From positions 2,979,001 through 3,043,000 of the forward strand of contig NZ_CP017241.1 in the NCBI RefSeq assembly GCF_001908375.1: DNA of 64,000 nucleotides, given 5' to 3'. Origin of the DNA: Rhizobium etli 8C-3 (GTDB lineage Bacteria > Pseudomonadota > Alphaproteobacteria > Rhizobiales > Rhizobiaceae). Numbering within the stretch: the first letter of the stretch is position 1; each line of letters begins with the position of its first letter. The translations under genes were made by a program, and so were the position numbers. Positions 55,013 through 64,000 of the stretch are shown here, piece after piece. The notes beneath the pieces were generated by a model. That model was given only the letters and a program-made list of their open reading frames with translations, had not been told where the DNA came from and did not search any database.

Positions 55013-55480
55013 TCAGCCTGCCGCGAAAACGGGCATAGTCTCGTCGCCTCCATCGCCAAGCTTGCCGCCCTTGGCGACGAATTGCTCGAGCGTCATGTTG
55101 TCGAGGATATCGGCGATCGCATCGCGCACTTCGGTCATCGAGCGGCGCACATGACAGGTTTCCGGATTCGAACAGTCGTCGCAGGCTTCATAAGCCGTGC
55201 GGCTTGCGCAGCGAATGGGAGCGAGCGGCCCGTCGAGCGTGCGGATGACGTGACCGATGCGGATTTCCGAGGCCGGCCGCGACAGTGAATAGCCGCCGCC
55301 CGGCCCCTTCTTGGAGCGAAGGATGCCGACATTGCGCAGCTCCAGAAGGATCGTATCGAGGAACTTTTTCGGGATATTGTTGCGTGCGGCGACATCGTTG
55401 ATGAAGGCGGTTTCCCCCGGCGCCAGACGCGCCAGATCAACCAGGGCCTTCAATCCGTATTTTCCCTTTTTGGTCAGCAT
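55013..55480 (-). CDS. Rrf2-family transcriptional regulator with a four-cysteine cluster
   Basis: 155 residues. The winged HTH opens MLTKKGKYGLKALVDLA and includes NIPKKFLDTILLELRNVGI and the wing SKKGPGGGYSLSRP, the Rrf2 signature. Four cysteines lie in about 20 residues (CASRTAYEACDDCSNPETC), spaced C-x8-C-x2-C-x5-C. This differs from the usual IscR ligand spacing but could bind Fe-S or act as a thiol sensor. Related regulators control sulfur or iron genes, which fits the SfnB-like neighbour. AT-rich DNA with a 10-bp palindrome precedes it. Confidence 0.9.
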   Translation of the reverse strand: MLTKKGKYGLKALVDLARLAPGETAFINDVAARNNIPKKFLDTILLELRNVGILRSKKGPGGGYSLSRPASEIRIGHVIRTLDGPLAPIRCASRTAYEACDDCSNPETCHVRRSMTEVRDAIADILDNMTLEQFVAKGGKLGDGGDETMPVFAAG

Positions 55481-55556
55481 TTACGATCGCCCCGCAGATC
55501 CGCGCGCTGCTTTCTTCTATCCATGCAAATAGCGTCGAAAGCATGAAGACACAAGA

Positions 55557-55566
55557 AATAGCTATT
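55557..55566. promoter_or_regulatory. Short perfect palindrome between the Rrf2 and LysR genes
   Basis: AATAGCTATT lies in an AT-rich part of the 200-bp divergent region. It is a candidate regulator site but is short enough to occur by chance. Confidence 0.3.
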
Positions 55567-55680
55567 ATTTATATAGGTTAACTTTAACATCATGGCTCTC
55601 CTCAAAAATCATGATCTTGCCTTTAAGAGTTTCGGTGCAATAATTTTCGCCGGCTTCAAGCTGGAATTGAAAATCGGCCG

Positions 55681-56610
55681 ATGGAAACGCTTGCCAACCT
55701 TGAATCCTTCGTACGCAGCGCCGAACTCGGCAGCTTCTCGGCTGCCGCGCGCAGGCTTTCGGTCACACCGGCTGCCGTCAGCCGGAACGTCGCAACGCTG
55801 GAAACCAGGCTTGGCGTCCGGCTTTTCCAACGCAGCACCCGTAAGCTGACATTGACAGAAGCCGGTGAGCGCTTCCTTTTTGCCATCCGCGGCAATCTCG
55901 AGAGCCTGCAGGAGGCGATCGCAGATGTCTCGGCAGATCGCGGCGAACCGTCCGGTATCTTGAAAGTCAGCATGAGCCCGACTTTCGGCCTCACTTATAT
56001 CCTTCCGCTGTTGCCGGGCTTTGTCGCGCGTTATCCGCAGATCCGGCCGGAATGGATATTTGAGAACCGGCAGGTCGACCTGATCGCCGAAGGTTACGAT
56101 GCGGCAATCGGCGGCGGTTTCGAGCTGACGCCCGGCGTCGTAGCCCGTACACTTGCACCCGCGCACCTGATCGCTGTCGCCTCTCCATCCTATATGCACG
56201 ACCGCACCCCACCTGCCGATCCAGCCGGCCTTTCCGCTTTCGACGGCATCGTCATGCGCTCGATGCGCACCGGACGCATCCGCCATTGGCAGATGCGCAA
56301 TGCCGCAGGCGAGGAGATTGCTGGAGGGCCGCGGGAAAAGATCGTCCTCAACGATCCCGCCGCCATGTGCCGCGCAGCAGTCCTGGGCCTTGGGGTGGCG
56401 CTGATTGCAAAACCCGACGCCCTGCCCTGTCTCGAAAGCGGCGAACTCGTCCGGCTCATCCCGCAATGGTATGCCGATGCCGGACTGATCTCGCTCTATT
56501 ATCCCAGCCGTTCCCTTCTTCCCGCAAAGACCCGCGTCTTCGTGAATTTCATCACCGAGGAATTCCGGGCTCAGAAGCTTTCCGCTCGCTTTGCGGGCAG
56601 CCTGGGCTGA
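55681..56610 (+). CDS. LysR-family transcriptional regulator
   Basis: 309 residues. The winged HTH begins METLANLESFVRSAELGSFS, with the recognition segment VTPAAVSRNVATLETRLGV, and is followed by the effector domain (STRKLTLTEAG to GLGVALIAKPDALP). The ATG is divergent from the Rrf2 gene. It has no enzyme gene directly beside it, so its target is unclear; it could act on the intergenic region it shares with Rrf2 or on a distant gene. Confidence 0.9.
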   Translation: METLANLESFVRSAELGSFSAAARRLSVTPAAVSRNVATLETRLGVRLFQRSTRKLTLTEAGERFLFAIRGNLESLQEAIADVSADRGEPSGILKVSMSPTFGLTYILPLLPGFVARYPQIRPEWIFENRQVDLIAEGYDAAIGGGFELTPGVVARTLAPAHLIAVASPSYMHDRTPPADPAGLSAFDGIVMRSMRTGRIRHWQMRNAAGEEIAGGPREKIVLNDPAAMCRAAVLGLGVALIAKPDALPCLESGELVRLIPQWYADAGLISLYYPSRSLLPAKTRVFVNFITEEFRAQKLSARFAGSLG

Positions 56611-56695
56611 ACAGTCGCTCAGGCTTTTCTAAACGCTTTCAAGAAACAGCGGATGCCCGATGCCGACAATCAAGTGGGGCCACATGGCTATCCAA

Positions 56696-56724
56696 TTGAC
56701 AGATATCCTACAAGTGGATATGTC
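56696..56724 (+). promoter_or_regulatory. Probable sigma-70 promoter with overlapping operator for the FadR/ABC operon
   Basis: TTGACA (56696-56701), a 17-base spacer and TATGTC (56719-56724) form a good housekeeping promoter. ATATCC (56703-56708) and GGATAT (56716-56721) are perfect arms lying across the spacer and -10 box. Binding there would block RNA polymerase, which fits autorepression by the GntR protein encoded just downstream. Confidence 0.65.
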
Positions 56725-56761
56725 TATCGGTATTCGGAACTCACGCAGGAGCGGGATCGGC

Positions 56762-57493
56762 ATGGCGCTTAAGACGATGAAGCCTCTGACGCGGGCGCCT
56801 CTGCTGCACGTCTCGGTGCAAGAGAGCCTTCGCGCCTATATTGCCGACAACGGCCTTGCGCCGGGAACTCTGCTGCCGGCCGAGGGAGAGCTTGCAAGCC
56901 AACTCGGCGTCAGCCGCAATTCGTTGCGCGAGGGCATCAAGGCGCTGGAGTCGCTTGGCGTTCTGGAATCGCGGCGCGGTGTCGGCATCTTCGTGAAGGC
57001 CTTCTCCTTCGAGCCACTGCTCGACAACCTGGCTTACGGGCTCGGCGGCGCGCTTCGCCAGATCGAGGAAGTCCTCGAGATCCGCCGCACGCTCGAAGTC
57101 GGTCTGATCGGCAAGACGCTGGAGATGATCAGCGACGAGGATATCGCCGAGCTGCGTGCGACGGTCAACAGGATGCGTCTTTATGCCGAGCGCGGCCAGT
57201 CATTTGCCGAAGACGACCAGCTCTTCCACCGCCTGCTTTTCCGCTGCCAGAACAACGAGACGCTCGTGCGGCTGATCGATGTCTTCTGGCTGGCTTTTTA
57301 CAAGGCGTCCGACTTCGTCAATCTCGACAATGTCGATCCCATGGCCACCTGGAGGGACCACGAGGCGATCGTCGATGCGGTGGAAGCAAAGAACCTGGAG
57401 GAAGCGCGCATGCGCCTGGATCGCCATTATGCCGGCATCTCCCGGGTGATTGCAAATAACAAGACAAGTTCAAATGTGGGAGGAACACAATGA
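56762..57493 (+). CDS. GntR-family regulator, FadR subfamily (FCD domain)
   Basis: 243 residues from ATG 56762 (MALKTMKPLTRAPLLHV), with AGGAG ten bases upstream. The frame extends to 56660, but the promoter at 56696-56724 lies within that stretch, so the upstream start is rejected. The winged HTH (about 12-78) includes LPAEGELASQLGVSRNSLRE. The all-helical FCD domain (about 90-235) has metal-ligand-type residues Asp (DDQLFHRLLF) and His (DPMATWRDHEAIVDA, RLDRHYAGI). Its stop overlaps the binding-protein start (ATGA). It is the probable local repressor of the transporter and aldolase genes. Confidence 0.9.
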   Translation: MALKTMKPLTRAPLLHVSVQESLRAYIADNGLAPGTLLPAEGELASQLGVSRNSLREGIKALESLGVLESRRGVGIFVKAFSFEPLLDNLAYGLGGALRQIEEVLEIRRTLEVGLIGKTLEMISDEDIAELRATVNRMRLYAERGQSFAEDDQLFHRLLFRCQNNETLVRLIDVFWLAFYKASDFVNLDNVDPMATWRDHEAIVDAVEAKNLEEARMRLDRHYAGISRVIANNKTSSNVGGTQ

Positions 57494-59073
57494 AACGACT
57501 GTCCAGACTATCGGCCATCGCGCTCGCCGCGATGATGGCAACGACCGCCATTCCAGCTTTCACACCGCCGGCTGAAGCAGCGACCCTTTCCGGCGGCTTC
57601 GACGTCGGCCCCGGCGGCTTTCAGGGCAATTTCAATCCGCTGGCAGCGACCGCGGGCTTCACCTGGCTCAGTATCTATTTCGAGCCGCTCGTTGCCTATG
57701 ACGATAAGCTGCAGAAGGTCGTCGGCGTACTGGCCTCGTCTTATGAGGTCAGCGACGACCAGAAGACCTACACCTTCAAGCTCGCGGATGCGAAGTGGCA
57801 TGACGGCAAGTCCTTCACGGCCAAGGATGCGAAATTCACCATTGAACTGGCGATGAATGCCAAGACGGGCTCGGTGCTTGCCGCCCGCCTCAAGCCGGTT
57901 TCCGCGGTCGAGGCACCCGACGACCATACGCTCGTCGTCAAGCTGAGCGCACCGAGCGCCAGTGTCCTGGATACGATGACCAAGGTGATGATGCTGCCCG
58001 AGCACGCGCTCGCCACCATCCCCGCCGATCAGCTTGCAAAGAGCACCTGGTGGTCGACGTCGCCGATCGGTACCGGCCCGTTCAAGTTCACCAAATACGT
58101 CGCCGACCAATATGTAGAGCTCGCTGCCAACATCGAATATCGCGGCGGCAAGCCGGCGCTGGAAAGGGTGATCAATCGCTATTTCGCCGATCCGGCGGCA
58201 GCGATCGCTGCGCTGCGGTCGGGTGAAATCCAGTTCACCTATGTCGATTCCAACGACGTGCCGACCTTCAAGGACGACAAATCCTTCAAGGTCATCGAAG
58301 GCAATTCCTTCGTCGTCAACTATCTGGGCTTCAACCACGATTCGCCGATCTGGAAGGACGTGCGCGTCCGTCAGGCGGTGATGTATGCCATCAATCGCGA
58401 CGCCATCATCAAGAGCCTTTACGGCGGCGCTGCGACGCGGGCCAATTGCGCCTATATCGCCGATCGGCTGGTGCCGAAGGATATCGAAGCCTACGCCTAC
58501 GATCCGCAAAAGGCCAAGGAACTGCTGAAGGAAGCCGGCTGGGACGAGATCAACGGCGCCAAGCCGATCACGCTCCTGACCTACTACACGACGCCGCTTG
58601 CGACCAACGTGCTCGCGGCCGTGCAGGCGATGCTCGCCCAGGTCGGCATCAACGTCGTTCCGCGCGCCGTCGATGCGCCGACCTACAACAGCATCGTGCT
58701 GAAGGCAGATGCCGACATCTCGCAGTTCCAGATGGTCTATGCCGGCCTGCAAAACGGCCCGGATGCCGGCAGCATCAATCCCGGCCTCAACGAAAAGCAG
58801 ATTCCGCCGGCAGGCCCGAACGTCGTGCGAGCCCGCATGCCGGATCTGACCTCAGCACTCGATGCTGCCCTTGCCGAAACCGACGCCAGCAAGCGCGATG
58901 CCCGCTATCAGCAGGTCTGCAAGGTGATGAACACCGAGTTGCCCTGGGCAACGCTCTGGGTCGCGAACCGCTACGGCGTGGTGTCGACGAAGGTCAAGGA
59001 TTTCGTCTGGACGCCGGCTCCAGGCGGCGGGCCATATCAGGCCAATCCGCAGCAGTGGTCGATCGCCGAATAA
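57490..59073 (+). CDS. ABC transporter substrate-binding protein, family 5 (Opp/Dpp type)
   Basis: Periplasmic solute receptor of 527 residues. The signal peptide (1-30) is [20 protein letters not shown] extending to PPAEA, followed by TLSGG. SBP_bac_5 features include a Y/F-rich first lobe ([14 protein letters not shown]), the conserved [15 protein letters not shown], and [20 protein letters not shown] [12 protein letters not shown]. It starts an importer with two permeases and two ATPases downstream. Family members carry peptides, opines, sugars or other solutes. The DapA-like neighbours suggest an acid or keto-sugar precursor, but the ligand is unknown. Confidence 0.93.
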   Translation: MKRLSRLSAIALAAMMATTAIPAFTPPAEAATLSGGFDVGPGGFQGNFNPLAATAGFTWLSIYFEPLVAYDDKLQKVVGVLASSYEVSDDQKTYTFKLADAKWHDGKSFTAKDAKFTIELAMNAKTGSVLAARLKPVSAVEAPDDHTLVVKLSAPSASVLDTMTKVMMLPEHALATIPADQLAKSTWWSTSPIGTGPFKFTKYVADQYVELAANIEYRGGKPALERVINRYFADPAAAIAALRSGEIQFTYVDSNDVPTFKDDKSFKVIEGNSFVVNYLGFNHDSPIWKDVRVRQAVMYAINRDAIIKSLYGGAATRANCAYIADRLVPKDIEAYAYDPQKAKELLKEAGWDEINGAKPITLLTYYTTPLATNVLAAVQAMLAQVGINVVPRAVDAPTYNSIVLKADADISQFQMVYAGLQNGPDAGSINPGLNEKQIPPAGPNVVRARMPDLTSALDAALAETDASKRDARYQQVCKVMNTELPWATLWVANRYGVVSTKVKDFVWTPAPGGGPYQANPQQWSIAE

Positions 59074-59131
59074 GGCGCTCTTCTTGAACGATCGAGGGTG
59101 GCTTCGGCCACCCTCACGGAATGGATTTCCA

Positions 59132-60091
59132 ATGCTCAGATACAGCCTCCGGCGCGTGATCATCGGGATGGGCATGCTCGTTGCCTTGAGCGCGCTGATC
59201 TTCCTGCTGCTGCGCCTTGCCCCCGGCGATCCGATCGATGCCTATATCGATCCCAACATCCCCATGTCGTCGTCTGATCTTGCTGAATTGCGCAGCCGGC
59301 TCGGGCTCGACCAGACTTTGCCGGTTCAGTATCTCGCATGGCTGCAGCAGGCGCTGGCGGGCAATCTCGGCTACTCGATCAAGCGGCTGGACCAGCCGGT
59401 CCTGACCCTCGTGCTTTCGCGCATCGGCCCGACGGTGCTTTTAATGGGCACCGCGCTGGTCATCTCGATCGTCGCCGGGATCGCGACCGGCGTCATCAGC
59501 GCCGTGCGGCGCAATTCCCTCGCCGACATTTCCTTTTCGGTCTTCGCGCTTGCCGGCATTTCCAGCCCGGCCTTTCTGAGCGCGCTGATCGGTCTTTACA
59601 TTTTTTCCGTCCGGCTGAACTGGACGCCGTCGGGCGGCATGCTGACGCCGGGCGAGGCGTTTTCCGTCCTCGATCTCCTGCGGCATCTGATCCTGCCTGC
59701 CGCACTGCTCGCCATCGCCCAGGCTGCCTTGATCATGCGCTACATGCGCGCCTCGATGCTCGAAGTCCTCAACCAGGACTACGTGCGCACCGCCCGCGCC
59801 AAAGGCGTCGTCGAATTCTGGGTCATCGCCAAGCATGCTCTCAGAAACGCGCTGCTGCCCGTCGTCACGCTGATCGGTTCGACTATCGGCCTTGCGATTG
59901 GCGGGGCGATCTTCATCGAAAGCGTCTTCAACTGGCCGGGCATGGGCCTTCTGCTCGTCGATGCCGTGGAGACGCGCGACTATCCCGTCATCATGGGTGC
60001 GACGCTCGTCATCGGCACCTGCGTCATCATCGTCAATCTGCTGACCGATATCGCCTATGCGCTTATCGATCCGCGCATCAAGGTGGGTTGA
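59132..60091 (+). CDS. ABC transporter permease (DppB/OppB type)
   Basis: 319 residues from ATG 59132 ([19 protein letters not shown]), with GGA upstream; an ATG-like frame from 59084 adds an unrelated extension. Six membrane segments and the N-terminal [16 protein letters not shown] loop are characteristic of DppB permeases. The EAA loop reads [26 protein letters not shown]. It is followed three bases later by the second permease. Confidence 0.94.
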   Translation: MLRYSLRRVIIGMGMLVALSALIFLLLRLAPGDPIDAYIDPNIPMSSSDLAELRSRLGLDQTLPVQYLAWLQQALAGNLGYSIKRLDQPVLTLVLSRIGPTVLLMGTALVISIVAGIATGVISAVRRNSLADISFSVFALAGISSPAFLSALIGLYIFSVRLNWTPSGGMLTPGEAFSVLDLLRHLILPAALLAIAQAALIMRYMRASMLEVLNQDYVRTARAKGVVEFWVIAKHALRNALLPVVTLIGSTIGLAIGGAIFIESVFNWPGMGLLLVDAVETRDYPVIMGATLVIGTCVIIVNLLTDIAYALIDPRIKVG

Positions 60092-60094
60092 TCA

Positions 60095-60970
60095 ATGCTG
60101 GCCCGCGCCCCAACCCGCAGCCCAGGCCCTCTCGCCCGCGCCTTTGACCGCTTCCTTCTCAACCGGGCAGCCGTCTTCGGGCTATGCGTCGCAATCCCGA
60201 TGCTTTTGATCATCCTGTCCTATCCGCTCTGGTGGCCTTTCCTGCCGAACGACATCGATCTTCTGGCCATGAACAGCGGCCCGACCGCGACGCATTGGTT
60301 CGGCACGGACGGCGTTGGCCGCGATGTCTTTGCCCGGGTTCTGGAGGGCGGCCGCATCTCGCTTCTGGTCGCCGTCGCCTCGACTGCGATCTCTGCGATG
60401 ATCGGTTTCCTCTTCGGCGCCGTCTCCGCCCTGGCCGGCCGCTGGGCTGATGCGCTTTCCATGCGCTTCGTCGACCTGGTCATGACGCTGCCGCCCGTCA
60501 TCTTCCTGCTCGTGCTCGCCTCGATTGCCGGTACCGGCATCTGGCCGACGGTGCTGGTGATCTCGCTGCTCTCCTGGCCGCTGCTTGCCCGCATGATCCG
60601 CTCGCGCCTGCTGGAACTGCGCGAACGCGATTTCGTCCTTTCGGCGCGCGGCATGGGCGCCGGCCTGTCGCACCTGTTGTTCCGTCACGGCCTGCCGAAT
60701 TCGATCGATATCCTGATGGTCTATGCGACGCTGCAGATCGCCAATGCCATTCTGCTCGAGGCCGGCCTCTCCTTCCTCGGGCTCGGCATTGCGCCGCCAG
60801 CTGCAAGCTGGGGCAACATGTTGAATGCCGCCCGCTCCACCGCGGTTCTCGAACAATATCCATGGCAATGGCTCTTCCCCGGTGGGGCGCTGGTCCTTGC
60901 CGTGCTTGCCATCAATTTCATTGGCGATGGCCTGAGGGACGCCTTCGACCCTCGCGCCGAATTAAACTGA
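60095..60970 (+). CDS. ABC transporter permease (DppC/OppC type)
   Basis: 291 residues with six membrane helices. The periplasmic segment [24 protein letters not shown] is the hallmark of DppC-type permeases, and the EAA loop is [23 protein letters not shown]. It ends [19 protein letters not shown], as family members do. It pairs with the preceding permease to form the channel. Confidence 0.94.
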   Translation: MLARAPTRSPGPLARAFDRFLLNRAAVFGLCVAIPMLLIILSYPLWWPFLPNDIDLLAMNSGPTATHWFGTDGVGRDVFARVLEGGRISLLVAVASTAISAMIGFLFGAVSALAGRWADALSMRFVDLVMTLPPVIFLLVLASIAGTGIWPTVLVISLLSWPLLARMIRSRLLELRERDFVLSARGMGAGLSHLLFRHGLPNSIDILMVYATLQIANAILLEAGLSFLGLGIAPPAASWGNMLNAARSTAVLEQYPWQWLFPGGALVLAVLAINFIGDGLRDAFDPRAELN

Positions 60971-60988
60971 CAATCGAAAGAAAGCGAA

Positions 60989-61906
60989 ATGAGCAAATTC
61001 AAGGGTGTGGTTCCTCCTGTCGTAACGCCGCTGAATCCGGATTTCACCGTCGACTATCCCTCCTATACGCGCGTTCTGGAGCACCTGATCGGCGCCGGCT
61101 GCCACGGGGTCTTCGTGCTCGGTTCGACGAGCGAGGTGGTCTTTTACGACGACAAGGCGCGGCGCGAGATCATCGAACATTCGGCCAAGGTGGTGAACGG
61201 CCGCGTGCCGCTCATCGTCGGCACCATCGATCCGACGACCGATCGGGTCATCTCGCACGCGAAGATCGCAAAGGCCGCGGGTGCTGACGCCGTTGTCGTA
61301 ACAGCACCCTTCTACACCGTTACCAGCCAGCCCGAGATCCTCGACCACTTCCGCTATATCCGCGACGCCGTCGACGTGCCGCTCATCGCCTACGACATTC
61401 CCGTCTGCGTCAACGTCAAGCTGCAACGCCAAACGACCGTGACGCTTGCCAAGGAAGGCACGATCATCGGCTTGAAGGATTCAAGCGGCGACGACGGCAA
61501 TTTCCGCTATGCGCTTCTCGATCTCGCCGCGCACAAGGACGTCTTCCTGATGACAGGCTCGGAAATCGTTGTTGACACCGCGCTGCTGATGGGTGCGCAC
61601 GGCGTCGTTCCGGGCATCGCCAATGTCGACCCGCACGGTTATGTCCGCCTTTGGGATGCAGCACAGCGCGGCGACTGGGCTCTCGCGAAGCAGGAGCAGG
61701 AACGTCTTTGCCGGCTTTTCGAAATCGTCTGGGTCGCGCAGGGCCGTGTCAGCGGCGGCGCCTCGGGCATCGGCGCCTTCAAGACTGCCATGAAACGGCT
61801 CGGCATCATCGATACTGCCTTCATGCCGCGGCCGCGTGCTCCGCTTAACCAGGCCGAGACCGCCCGGATCGACGAGATCCTGCGCGCGACCGGGCTGCTT
61901 GGCTGA
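60989..61906 (+). CDS. DapA/NanA-family aldolase (class I, TIM barrel)
   Basis: 305-residue lyase of the dihydrodipicolinate synthase/N-acetylneuraminate lyase superfamily. The N-terminal [19 protein letters not shown], phosphate/carboxylate-binding [13 protein letters not shown], catalytic Tyr in [11 protein letters not shown] and Schiff-base Lys in [13 protein letters not shown] are intact. It lies between permease and ATPase genes of one operon, so it likely acts in catabolism of the imported compound, for example splitting a 2-keto-3-deoxy sugar acid or hydroxyproline-derived intermediate, rather than in lysine synthesis. Substrate inferred only. Confidence 0.9.
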   Translation: MSKFKGVVPPVVTPLNPDFTVDYPSYTRVLEHLIGAGCHGVFVLGSTSEVVFYDDKARREIIEHSAKVVNGRVPLIVGTIDPTTDRVISHAKIAKAAGADAVVVTAPFYTVTSQPEILDHFRYIRDAVDVPLIAYDIPVCVNVKLQRQTTVTLAKEGTIIGLKDSSGDDGNFRYALLDLAAHKDVFLMTGSEIVVDTALLMGAHGVVPGIANVDPHGYVRLWDAAQRGDWALAKQEQERLCRLFEIVWVAQGRVSGGASGIGAFKTAMKRLGIIDTAFMPRPRAPLNQAETARIDEILRATGLLG

Positions 61907-62931
61907 TGATCGCCATGCAACAGACCGCCGATCCAATTCTCGACATTCGCGGACTGCGGACGATCTTTCGCATCCGCGGCGGCGAGGTGACGGCGGTCAA
62001 CGGCATCGACCTGACCGTGGCCGCCGGCGAGACGCTGGCACTCGTCGGCGAATCCGGGTCGGGCAAGTCGGTGACGAGCCTTTCGGTCATGCGGCTGCTT
62101 TCACGCAATATCGGCGCGATCGCCGCCGGGAGCATTCGCCTGAAGCGGAAGAGCGGCAAAGTGGCCGACCTCGTCCTGCTTGACGAGCAGGACATGCGAA
62201 AGGTCCGCGGCGACGATATCGGCATGGTGTTTCAGGAGCCGATGTCGAGCCTCAATCCCGTCTTCACCATCGGCGACCAGATAGCAGAGCCGATCCGCAT
62301 TCATCGCGGGGCGGAGCGGAAGGCGGCGATGAATGCGGCCATTGCCCTGCTCGAAAGCGTTGGCATTCCCGATGCGAAGCGCCGTGCCGGCCAATATCCG
62401 CATGAACTTTCCGGCGGCATGCGCCAGCGCGCGACGATCGCCATGGCGCTCGCCTGCGATCCGGCGCTATTGATTGCCGACGAGCCGACGACGGCGCTCG
62501 ACGTGACGATCCAGGCACAGATCCTCGATCTGCTCTTGAAGCTGCAGCGCGAGCGCGGCATGGCGATGCTCTTCGTCACCCATAATCTCGGCGTCGTCGC
62601 GGAAATCGCCCACCGCGTCGCGGTCATGTATGCGGGGCGGATCGTCGAAGAGGGGCCGGTCGGCGAGGTTTTCCGCCATCCGAAGCATCCCTATACGATC
62701 GGCCTGCTCGCCTCGATGCCGCGGCTTGGCGATGCAACCCGCATGAAGCTCGCCGGCGAAAAGCTCGCCGCCATTCCCGGCATGGTGCCGAGCCTGATGA
62801 AAATGCCGCCGGGCTGCGCCTTTCAGCCTCGCTGCAGGTTCGCGATCCACGCGTGCTGCGCGGCTGTCCCTCCGCTCGACGACGTCAATGCGCAACATAA
62901 AAGCCGCTGTATCCGCTGGCGGGAGATTTAG
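61906..62931 (+). CDS. ABC transporter ATPase (OppD/DppD type)
   Basis: 341 residues. Walker A is [11 protein letters not shown], the signature LSGGMRQRA, Walker [13 protein letters not shown], and the switch His lies in [10 protein letters not shown]. The C-terminal oligopeptide-transporter extension carries cysteines in [16 protein letters not shown], which may hold an Fe-S cluster as in other OppD/DppD proteins. The ATG overlaps the aldolase TGA by one base; ATG 61915 is an alternative. Confidence 0.95.
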   Translation: MIAMQQTADPILDIRGLRTIFRIRGGEVTAVNGIDLTVAAGETLALVGESGSGKSVTSLSVMRLLSRNIGAIAAGSIRLKRKSGKVADLVLLDEQDMRKVRGDDIGMVFQEPMSSLNPVFTIGDQIAEPIRIHRGAERKAAMNAAIALLESVGIPDAKRRAGQYPHELSGGMRQRATIAMALACDPALLIADEPTTALDVTIQAQILDLLLKLQRERGMAMLFVTHNLGVVAEIAHRVAVMYAGRIVEEGPVGEVFRHPKHPYTIGLLASMPRLGDATRMKLAGEKLAAIPGMVPSLMKMPPGCAFQPRCRFAIHACCAAVPPLDDVNAQHKSRCIRWREI

Positions 62932-63885
62932 ATGAACGAGCCTTTGCTTTCGGTTCGCGGTCTTGCGAAACATTATATCTCGCGCGGGACGAAACTTACG
63001 ATCCTGCAGGATATCTCCTTCGATATCGGCAAGGGCGAGGTCGTCGGTCTCGTTGGCGAATCCGGCAGCGGCAAGACGACGATCGGCCGCTCGGTGCTGC
63101 GCCTGGTCGAGCCCTCCTCCGGAAGCGTGCGCTTTGACGGAACCGAACTCACCGCGCTGACGGCCAGCGCCATGCGGCGGGCCCGGCCGCGCATGCAGTA
63201 TATTTTCCAGGATCCCTATGCCAGCCTCTCGCCGCGCATGACCATCGGCGAAATACTGACGGAGGGGCTGACGATCCAGGGCATCGGAAAGCGCCAGGAA
63301 CGGCTCGACCGGGCGCGGTCGGCCCTTGAACAGGTCGATCTTCCGGCCGACGCGCTCAATCGCTATGCGCATGAATTTTCCGGCGGACAGCGCCAACGCA
63401 TCGGTATTGCGCGTGCCTTGACGCTGTCGCCGGAATTCATCGTTGCCGACGAGCCCGTTTCGGCGCTCGACGTCTCCATCCAGGCGCAGGTCATCAACCT
63501 GCTGCGCGATCTGCAGCAGCGCCTTGGCCTCACCATGCTCTTCATTTCGCATGACTTGGCCGTGGTCGAATATATCTGCGACCGGGTGATCGTGCTCTAT
63601 CTCGGGCGGATCATGGAGATCGGGGCGAGCGCCGATCTCTATGCCAGGCCGAAGCATCCCTATACCCGCGCCCTGCTCTCGGCGATCCCCTCGCCTGACC
63701 CGGATGCCAGGCGTAACCGGCAGATATTGCAGGGCGACATTCCAAGCCCCGCCAACCCGCCGAGCGGCTGCGTCTTCCGCACGCGCTGTCCAAAGGCGCT
63801 GGATGCCTGCGCCCGGACCGTGCCGGAACTGCGCGAAGTGGCTCCTGGGCATTTCAAGGCCTGCATTCGAGACGACCTGGATTGA
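62932..63885 (+). CDS. ABC transporter ATPase (OppF/DppF type)
   Basis: 317 residues. Walker A is GESGSGKTTIGRS, the Q-loop region IFQDPYASLSPRMT, the signature FSGGQRQRIGIA, and Walker B FIVADEPVSALD. The C-terminal Cys-containing extension is GCVFRTRCPKALDAC. It starts directly after the OppD-type gene and completes the five-part importer SBP-permease-permease-ATPase-ATPase. Confidence 0.95.
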   Translation: MNEPLLSVRGLAKHYISRGTKLTILQDISFDIGKGEVVGLVGESGSGKTTIGRSVLRLVEPSSGSVRFDGTELTALTASAMRRARPRMQYIFQDPYASLSPRMTIGEILTEGLTIQGIGKRQERLDRARSALEQVDLPADALNRYAHEFSGGQRQRIGIARALTLSPEFIVADEPVSALDVSIQAQVINLLRDLQQRLGLTMLFISHDLAVVEYICDRVIVLYLGRIMEIGASADLYARPKHPYTRALLSAIPSPDPDARRNRQILQGDIPSPANPPSGCVFRTRCPKALDACARTVPELREVAPGHFKACIRDDLD

Positions 63886-63904
63886 TCGGCAGAAGGAGCA
63901 TTCC

Positions 63905-64000
63905 GTGACAGAAAAAAGGCGCCATCCGATCGGCGGGAACTGGGCAAGCCTTCTTTTGCCGATCGAGGCGGACGACAGCATCAATTTCGCCAAGCTCGGC
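63905..64000 (+). CDS. Second DapA-family protein, N-terminal fragment (continues beyond window)
   Basis: Begins at GTG 63905 with AAGGAG about six bases upstream and stays open to the right edge. The 32 visible residues include HPIGGNWASLLLPIEADDSINF, which resembles the N-terminus of dihydrodipicolinate-synthase-family proteins. It follows the OppF-type gene after 19 bases, so it belongs to the same operon. With so little sequence the family call is tentative. Confidence 0.55.
   Translation, partial: MTEKRRHPIGGNWASLLLPIEADDSINFAKLG

Noticed and set aside
62467..63993. 508-codon minus-strand open frame opposite the ABC ATPase genes
   Set aside because: It runs through two well-defined ATPases, and the antisense product has no recognisable domain.
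1..64000. CRISPR array, prophage, transposon or integrative element
   Set aside because: I saw no regularly spaced repeats, transposase, integrase or phage structural genes, and base composition is even except in the exoY-exoX region.

Overview
This window looks like chromosomal DNA from a Rhizobium/Agrobacterium-type alphaproteobacterium. The GC content is high (about 60% by eye) and genes are tightly packed. The content is typical of rhizobia: rpoH next to purA, noeK/noeJ-like sugar-nucleotide genes, rkpK-lpsL, and a near-complete succinoglycan-type exo cluster whose gene order resembles that of Sinorhizobium meliloti. Protein calls rest on motifs, length and remembered family resemblance; no search was run. 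I saw no tRNA, rRNA, CRISPR array, insertion sequence or prophage.

Layout. (1) 1-9.9 kb, housekeeping and stress: the 3' end of rpoH, a large single-pass membrane protein, purA, a DMT exporter, a GNAT acetyltransferase, a membrane-anchored unknown protein, a quinone-detoxification-like hydrolase/dioxygenase pair, and ung. (2) 10-15.4 kb, sugar nucleotides for surface polysaccharides: phosphomannomutase, mannose-1-P guanylyltransferase, UDP-glucose dehydrogenase and UDP-glucuronate epimerase. These are followed by an antisense-overlapping PAS-GGDEF-EAL protein with a damaged cyclase site, and a xylonate-type dehydratase. (3) 19-36.5 kb, an efflux-rich block: two complete RND pump modules and one MarR-EmrAB module, interleaved with LysR regulators, an SDR and an alkylpurine glycosylase. 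One RND adaptor gene carries a one-base frameshift. A hydrolase-like protein heading the other RND operon has lost its catalytic Ser and probably its His. (4) 36.5-53 kb, exopolysaccharide: exoZ-Q-F-Y on the minus strand, exoX-U on the plus strand, exoW on the minus strand, then exoH-K-(LA)-M-O-P on the plus strand. All seven succinoglycan glycosyltransferases are present, but exoV, exoT, exoI and exoN are missing from their usual places, and exoL and exoA form one uninterrupted reading frame. (5) 53-56.6 kb: a PPP-type phosphatase, an acyl-CoA-dehydrogenase-like oxidoreductase, an Rrf2 regulator and a LysR regulator. (6) 56.7-64 kb: a FadR-type regulator, an Opp/Dpp-type ABC importer and one or two DapA-family aldolases, which together look like a catabolic operon.

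How the genes work together. The sugar-nucleotide enzymes, c-di-GMP protein and exo cluster all bear on the cell surface. ExoY, A, L, M, O, U and W would build the octasaccharide, ExoZ and ExoH would decorate it, ExoF, P and Q would polymerise and export it, ExoK would trim it, and ExoX would restrain ExoY. The main regulatory observation is the 770-bp exoY-exoX intergenic region. It holds three copies of a short palindrome, several TCACATTT-like words, two longer dyads, and a three-segment structure at the exoX ribosome-binding site that could fold in two mutually exclusive ways.
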